NCBI GenBank assembly: GCA_023441845.1
Contig: JAEZNF010000140.1
Span: 1 to 7,834, forward strand
Length of the DNA: 7,834 bases
DNA from: Bacillota bacterium
GTDB taxonomy: Bacteria; Bacillota; Clostridia; Acetivibrionales; DSM-2933
Direction: 5' to 3'
The notes under the pieces are model-generated. The model saw only the letters and a program-made list of their open reading frames with translations, was not told the origin of the DNA and did no database searches. Below, piece by piece: positions 5,154-7,834 of this stretch (position 1 is its first letter; each line of letters begins with the position of its first letter). Position numbers and translations under genes: made by a program.

Positions 5154-6323
5154 ATGGTACAAAAATATATTAATTCTTTATATCTAAAGCTTATTGATAA
5201 ACACGACTACCTTCCTATAAGGGACCCGGACGGTAATTTCGTAATAAATGAATATGTCAAAGTGCTTCACAGGTTTAAAAACAATGCGAATATTATAATT
5301 GACCTGGTAAACGGAGATACTGCCAGTGCCTATGATATTGAAAGCAAGCTTGAAAATAACAGGCGTATGTTTAATTCATACAGCAGCAAAGGTGAATTCT
5401 ATTTTTACACCGTTTTTGTTTTCTATCAGGTACCCGAAAAGGAGAAAACAGACTTACTAAACTCTATTCAGAGTGAAAAATACGGTAATATAAAAGACAT
5501 TTCGTGTATGAGCATTATTATGTCCACGAAGGAGGTAACGAAGCACTTTAAGGTACCTCCAACGACCTTCGGTCTGGATAGAGTCTTTGAAAAGCTTCTG
5601 GTTTCGGGGGAATACCAAAACGAAGTCCTCCCTGACGTGAATGAATTGGTCAACAGGAAGCTGGAAGGCTTTAAGATCGAATTCAAAACTAAAGCTCCGG
5701 TAGCCACATATATAATACTTGCCATAAATATTGCTATTTATGCAATTTCCAATTTGCTTTCAAACTATAACATCCTGTTGAGTTTTGGCGCTCAGATTAA
5801 CTCACTGATAAGAGAAGGAGAATACTGGAGGTTTATAACCCCAATATTCCTACATGCCGGGATTGTACATCTCTTTATGAATTCATATTTTCTATACAGT
5901 ATTGGTAAGACAGTTGAAAGTATGTACGGGAGCGCCAAGTTTGTTTTCATTTACATGACAGCCGGAATTATCGGTAACATAGCAAGCTTTGTTTTTTTGG
6001 ACAATTGGTCGGTCGGTGCTTCCGGGGCACTTATGGGAATGCTCGGAGCTCTATTATACTACGGTGTGGAAAATCCCTCACAGTTCAAAAGATATTTTGG
6101 CTATAACGTAATTTCCACCATTGTTATAAACGCCATTTTTGGCTTTACAAATGAAGGAATAAACAACTATGCACACTTTGGCGGCCTTTTAGGTGGGTTT
6201 CTTGCATCAGGTATTGTAAGCCTTGGGAAGCCCAACAATAAGTATTTCAACAGGTACACAGCCATTCCGGCAACACTTATTACTGCCACAGCAGGCCTGT
6301 TGTACGGTTTTTTAATGAAATAG
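5154..6323 (+). CDS. rhomboid family intramembrane serine protease with N-terminal soluble domain
   Basis: This 389-residue protein has two parts. Residues 1-180 are soluble and unlike the rhomboid core; I do not recognise a named domain, though it contains the phrase LPIRDPDGNFVINEYVKVLH. Residues 183-387 form about seven membrane helices. They include GEYWRFITPIFLHAGIVHLF (222-241), with the conserved WR, His234 and His239, and Asn243 just after. The catalytic Ser290 is in VGASGALMG and the catalytic His341 is in AHFGGLLGG. Both are present, so it should be an active protease cleaving membrane proteins within or near the bilayer. The architecture resembles the YqgP/GluP group of Firmicutes (cytosolic domain plus seven helices), where a role in transporter quality control under metal stress is known; that role is inference here. 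The ATG at 5154 follows GAGGTG by four bases; a TTG four codons upstream lacks a site. A YbjQ-family gene follows after 34 bases, probably co-transcribed. Confidence 0.93.
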   Translation: MVQKYINSLYLKLIDKHDYLPIRDPDGNFVINEYVKVLHRFKNNANIIIDLVNGDTASAYDIESKLENNRRMFNSYSSKGEFYFYTVFVFYQVPEKEKTDLLNSIQSEKYGNIKDISCMSIIMSTKEVTKHFKVPPTTFGLDRVFEKLLVSGEYQNEVLPDVNELVNRKLEGFKIEFKTKAPVATYIILAINIAIYAISNLLSNYNILLSFGAQINSLIREGEYWRFITPIFLHAGIVHLFMNSYFLYSIGKTVESMYGSAKFVFIYMTAGIIGNIASFVFLDNWSVGASGALMGMLGALLYYGVENPSQFKRYFGYNVISTIVINAIFGFTNEGINNYAHFGGLLGGFLASGIVSLGKPNNKYFNRYTAIPATLITATAGLLYGFLMK

Positions 6324-6357
6324 CAATAATATTAAATAAAGAAAGAGAGGAATTATT

Positions 6358-6693
6358 ATGGACAAAAGGTTTATCACAACAGCATTTTCTTTCGAAGGCT
6401 ACAAAGTAGTAAATAGTTTAGGAATTGTAAGGGGAATCACAGTACGTTCAAGAAGTATTGTAGGCAATATTGGTGCGGGTATTCAAAGCATTTTCGGAGG
6501 AAACATATCACTCTACACAGAACTCTGTGAAAAGGCCAGGCAGGAAGCTTTCGATATCATGGTACAGCATGCTGAGCAGGTTGGAGCAAATGCAATAATA
6601 GGTATCAGGTATGATGCCAACGAAGTCTCAAATGGAATTACTGAAGTATTATGCTACGGAACCGCTGTAATTATTGATGTACAAAAGGCTTAG
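6358..6693 (+). CDS. YbjQ/UPF0145 family protein
   Basis: This 111-residue cytoplasmic protein belongs to the YbjQ (UPF0145, putative heavy-metal-binding) family. The family is known from structures as a small alpha/beta fold that assembles into pentamers; the metal role is proposed rather than proven. Family landmarks are visible: a start with [20 protein letters not shown], a central [20 protein letters not shown] with [19 protein letters not shown], then [15 protein letters not shown] and a last strand [12 protein letters not shown]. Length and motifs are complete. The ATG follows AGAGGA by six bases. It lies 34 bases after the rhomboid stop with no terminator between, so the two probably share a transcript, which ends at the hairpin at 6804-6840. 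There is no signal peptide or membrane helix. Two cysteines (at CEKA and LCYG) are the only obvious soft-metal ligands. Confidence 0.9.
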   Translation: MDKRFITTAFSFEGYKVVNSLGIVRGITVRSRSIVGNIGAGIQSIFGGNISLYTELCEKARQEAFDIMVQHAEQVGANAIIGIRYDANEVSNGITEVLCYGTAVIIDVQKA

Positions 6694-6803
6694 GTAAATT
6701 GGGAACACTCGGCTTTTAGTTGAGCTTCTTTATTTTGTCATATTTTCTATATCAATGCAATTATGTCTATTGACATATGTATTTTGTATAAACTTTAAAA
6801 TAT

Positions 6804-6840
6804 TGGCTGCTGTAAATCCAACTAAGATTTACAGCAGCCA
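6804..6840 (+). terminator. 15-bp hairpin ending the rhomboid-ybjQ unit
   Basis: TGGCTGCTGTAAATC (6804-6818) pairs perfectly with GATTTACAGCAGCCA (6826-6840) around a seven-base loop. Only TTGATT follows on the plus strand, so the T run is weak. On the minus strand AATATTTTAAAG follows, so it may act in either direction. It lies 111 bases after the YbjQ stop. Confidence 0.6.
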
Positions 6841-7167
6841 TTGATTCAAAAATCAAGTCTTAACAATAATTGCAACCATAACCGTGATTCCCCCATCGAT
6901 TCATGTTTCTCTTACTTTTAGCTCATGCGAACCTGCAGCATAGCCAAAACGCAGAAGTTCATCTCCTTCATTACTGTGAAATTTCCATTAGTTATAGTGT
7001 TTATTCAATTATAAGACAATATGACAGTATATTAATAACTTGCTCAATTTCCATGAAGAATTGCAATTTTATACTGGCATGTCTTGAATTTCTCTCATTT
7101 ATTGTATATACTGGATAGAGTGTTTCCCAAACTTATACAAGTGAAATAGTTATTTAGATAATTTTTC
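6841..7167. other. long intergenic region, no convincing gene
   Basis: About 330 bases lie between the terminator and the promoter of the last gene. A 71-codon plus-strand frame starting at 6903 has no ribosome binding site and reads like noise. On the minus strand, 6987-6901 reads as a closed 28-codon frame ending GYAAGSHELKVRET then stop, which looks like the end of an Ig-like domain. In another frame, 6904-6860 reads MNRWGNHGYGCNYC then stop, without a good ribosome binding site. Together they may be the frame-shifted relic of a leftward gene that once ended at the 6804-6840 hairpin. The evidence is weak. Confidence 0.35.
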
Positions 7168-7186
7168 CGAATGATATAATCATTCG
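7168..7186 (+). promoter_or_regulatory. extended -10 promoter inside a perfect palindrome
   Basis: CGAATGATATAATCATTCG is a 19-base palindrome with 8-bp arms around ATA. It contains TGATATAAT (7172-7180), a TGn-extended perfect -10 box, placed to start transcription near 7187, about 41 bases before the ATG of the secreted protein. No good -35 is seen 17 bases upstream, consistent with an extended -10 promoter. A repressor bound to the palindrome would cover the -10 directly, so it is a candidate operator. Confidence 0.5.
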
Positions 7187-7227
7187 AACTAATAAAAAAT
7201 AAAGAATAAAGGGGAGAGGTTAACCTT

Positions 7228-7834
7228 ATGAAAAGAAAAACAATAAAAAAATCTATAGCATTTATATTAAGTCTTATTCTAACAATGTCGGTAATTGTTC
7301 TGAATGGTTCTTCTGTTTTTGGTGAAGATTATATCTTCGAAGTTATTACTGATCATCCCGATAATCGTGTAAAGTATAATGTCACTATCCCTGATCTTCA
7401 TCAAGTACTATCTGTAGAAAATATCCTTGATAAGAATAATACTTACGTTGATTTCAAATGTACCGAAAATCCCGGAAAAGGAACAACTGTTGAAGGTTGG
7501 GTCTATGGAACCGGTCCCGACAACTCTAAAATCGTTGAGTATATAAAAGATGGTCAAAATGCCGGTAAATTCAAATTCAAACTGAAAATTACCTATGTTA
7601 AAAATGCAGCACCTGTTTTGAAAATTACCAGTCCATCAAATAGCAAAAGATATATTGACTTTGTCAATGTACAAGGTACTGTGAATGATATAAACAAAGA
7701 GGAAACCGTAAAACTATATTATTTGATTGATAAAGCAGAAGCTGTCCAGAATTCGCCTACTGCTACACCCGGAACAGTTACTTCTACAAACTCTGCTTCG
7801 GCTAATACCCCAACACCAACGCCTACTCCAATAC
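7228..7834 (+). CDS. secreted Ig-like domain protein with Thr-Pro linker, N-terminal part
   Basis: The first 202 codons are present and the gene runs off the right edge. The ATG at 7228 follows GGGGAGAGG. A signal peptide is clear: basic MKRKTIKK, a hydrophobic stretch (about 9-30, FILSLILTMSVIVL) and likely cleavage after SSVFG. A first domain of roughly 100 residues (YIFEVITDHPDNRVKYNVTI ... FKFKLKITYV) looks like a beta-sandwich I cannot name. Next comes APVLKITSPSNSKRYIDFVN with VQGTVND and KLYYLID, the pattern of bacterial Ig-like (Big) domains. The visible end is a Ser/Thr/Pro linker finishing TPTPTPTP, as found between modules of extracellular clostridial proteins. It is probably exported and modular, with more domains beyond the window. 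A 10-bp palindrome AGGTTAACCT (7217-7226) sits between the ribosome binding site and the start. Confidence 0.85.
   Translation, partial: MKRKTIKKSIAFILSLILTMSVIVLNGSSVFGEDYIFEVITDHPDNRVKYNVTIPDLHQVLSVENILDKNNTYVDFKCTENPGKGTTVEGWVYGTGPDNSKIVEYIKDGQNAGKFKFKLKITYVKNAAPVLKITSPSNSKRYIDFVNVQGTVNDINKEETVKLYYLIDKAEAVQNSPTATPGTVTSTNSASANTPTPTPTPI

Noticed and set aside
6903..7118. Plus-strand 71-codon frame in the gap before the last gene
   Set aside because: It has no ribosome binding site, and its composition looks like translated AT-rich non-coding DNA.
7141..7190. SigI-type promoter (CGAA element) before the last gene
   Set aside because: CGAA occurs at the palindrome ends, but no matching C-rich -35 element lies at a suitable distance.
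1..7834. CRISPR array, tRNA, rRNA or complete insertion sequence
   Set aside because: No regularly spaced repeats, no tRNA- or rRNA-like sequence and no transposase reading frame are visible.

Overview
The window looks like chromosomal DNA of a low-GC Gram-positive anaerobe of the cellulolytic Clostridia, with a style close to Acetivibrio (Clostridium) thermocellum. The grounds are strong AGGAGG-type ribosome binding sites, some TTG starts, consensus-like TTGAGT/TATAAT promoters, secreted proteins with Fn3-like or Ig-like domains, and a Thr-Pro linker in the last gene. The species assignment is inference from this style.

Left block (1-1835, minus strand): a pyrimidine operon reading leftward. 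It contains pyrD (catalytic subunit of a class 1B dihydroorotate dehydrogenase), a histidine-type phosphatase whose start overlaps the pyrD end by 41 bases, and the first 53 codons of an orotate-phosphoribosyltransferase-like gene that leaves the window. A good promoter sits 51-79 bases upstream of pyrD.

Middle block (1836-3275): a perfect 23-bp palindrome lies in the divergent gap. It is followed by a wrecked plus-strand gene for a secreted Fn3-like protein. The signal peptide and the C-terminal Fn3-like part survive in the same frame, but the centre has been replaced by about 200 bp of an unrelated radical SAM maturase gene in inverted orientation. A GNRA-capped hairpin closes this gene.

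Right-centre block (3276-5153): rarA (AAA+ replication/recombination ATPase) reads leftward and is followed after 16 bases by a 50-residue two-helix membrane protein. The roughly 410-base gap upstream of rarA carries a rightward extended -10 promoter and about 230 bases of hairpin-rich non-coding sequence. This is either a long structured leader for the next gene or a separate small RNA.

Right block (5154-7834, plus strand): a rhomboid intramembrane protease with a large soluble N-terminal region, then a YbjQ/UPF0145 protein 34 bases on, then a hairpin terminator. After about 390 bases with no convincing gene (a possible gene remnant on the minus strand) comes an extended -10 promoter embedded in a perfect palindrome. 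It drives a secreted Ig-like-domain protein with a Thr-Pro linker that runs off the window.

The least explained items are the radical SAM substitution, the structured region between rarA and the rhomboid gene, and the operator-like palindrome at 7168-7186. I did not find convincing evidence of a complete new multi-gene system.
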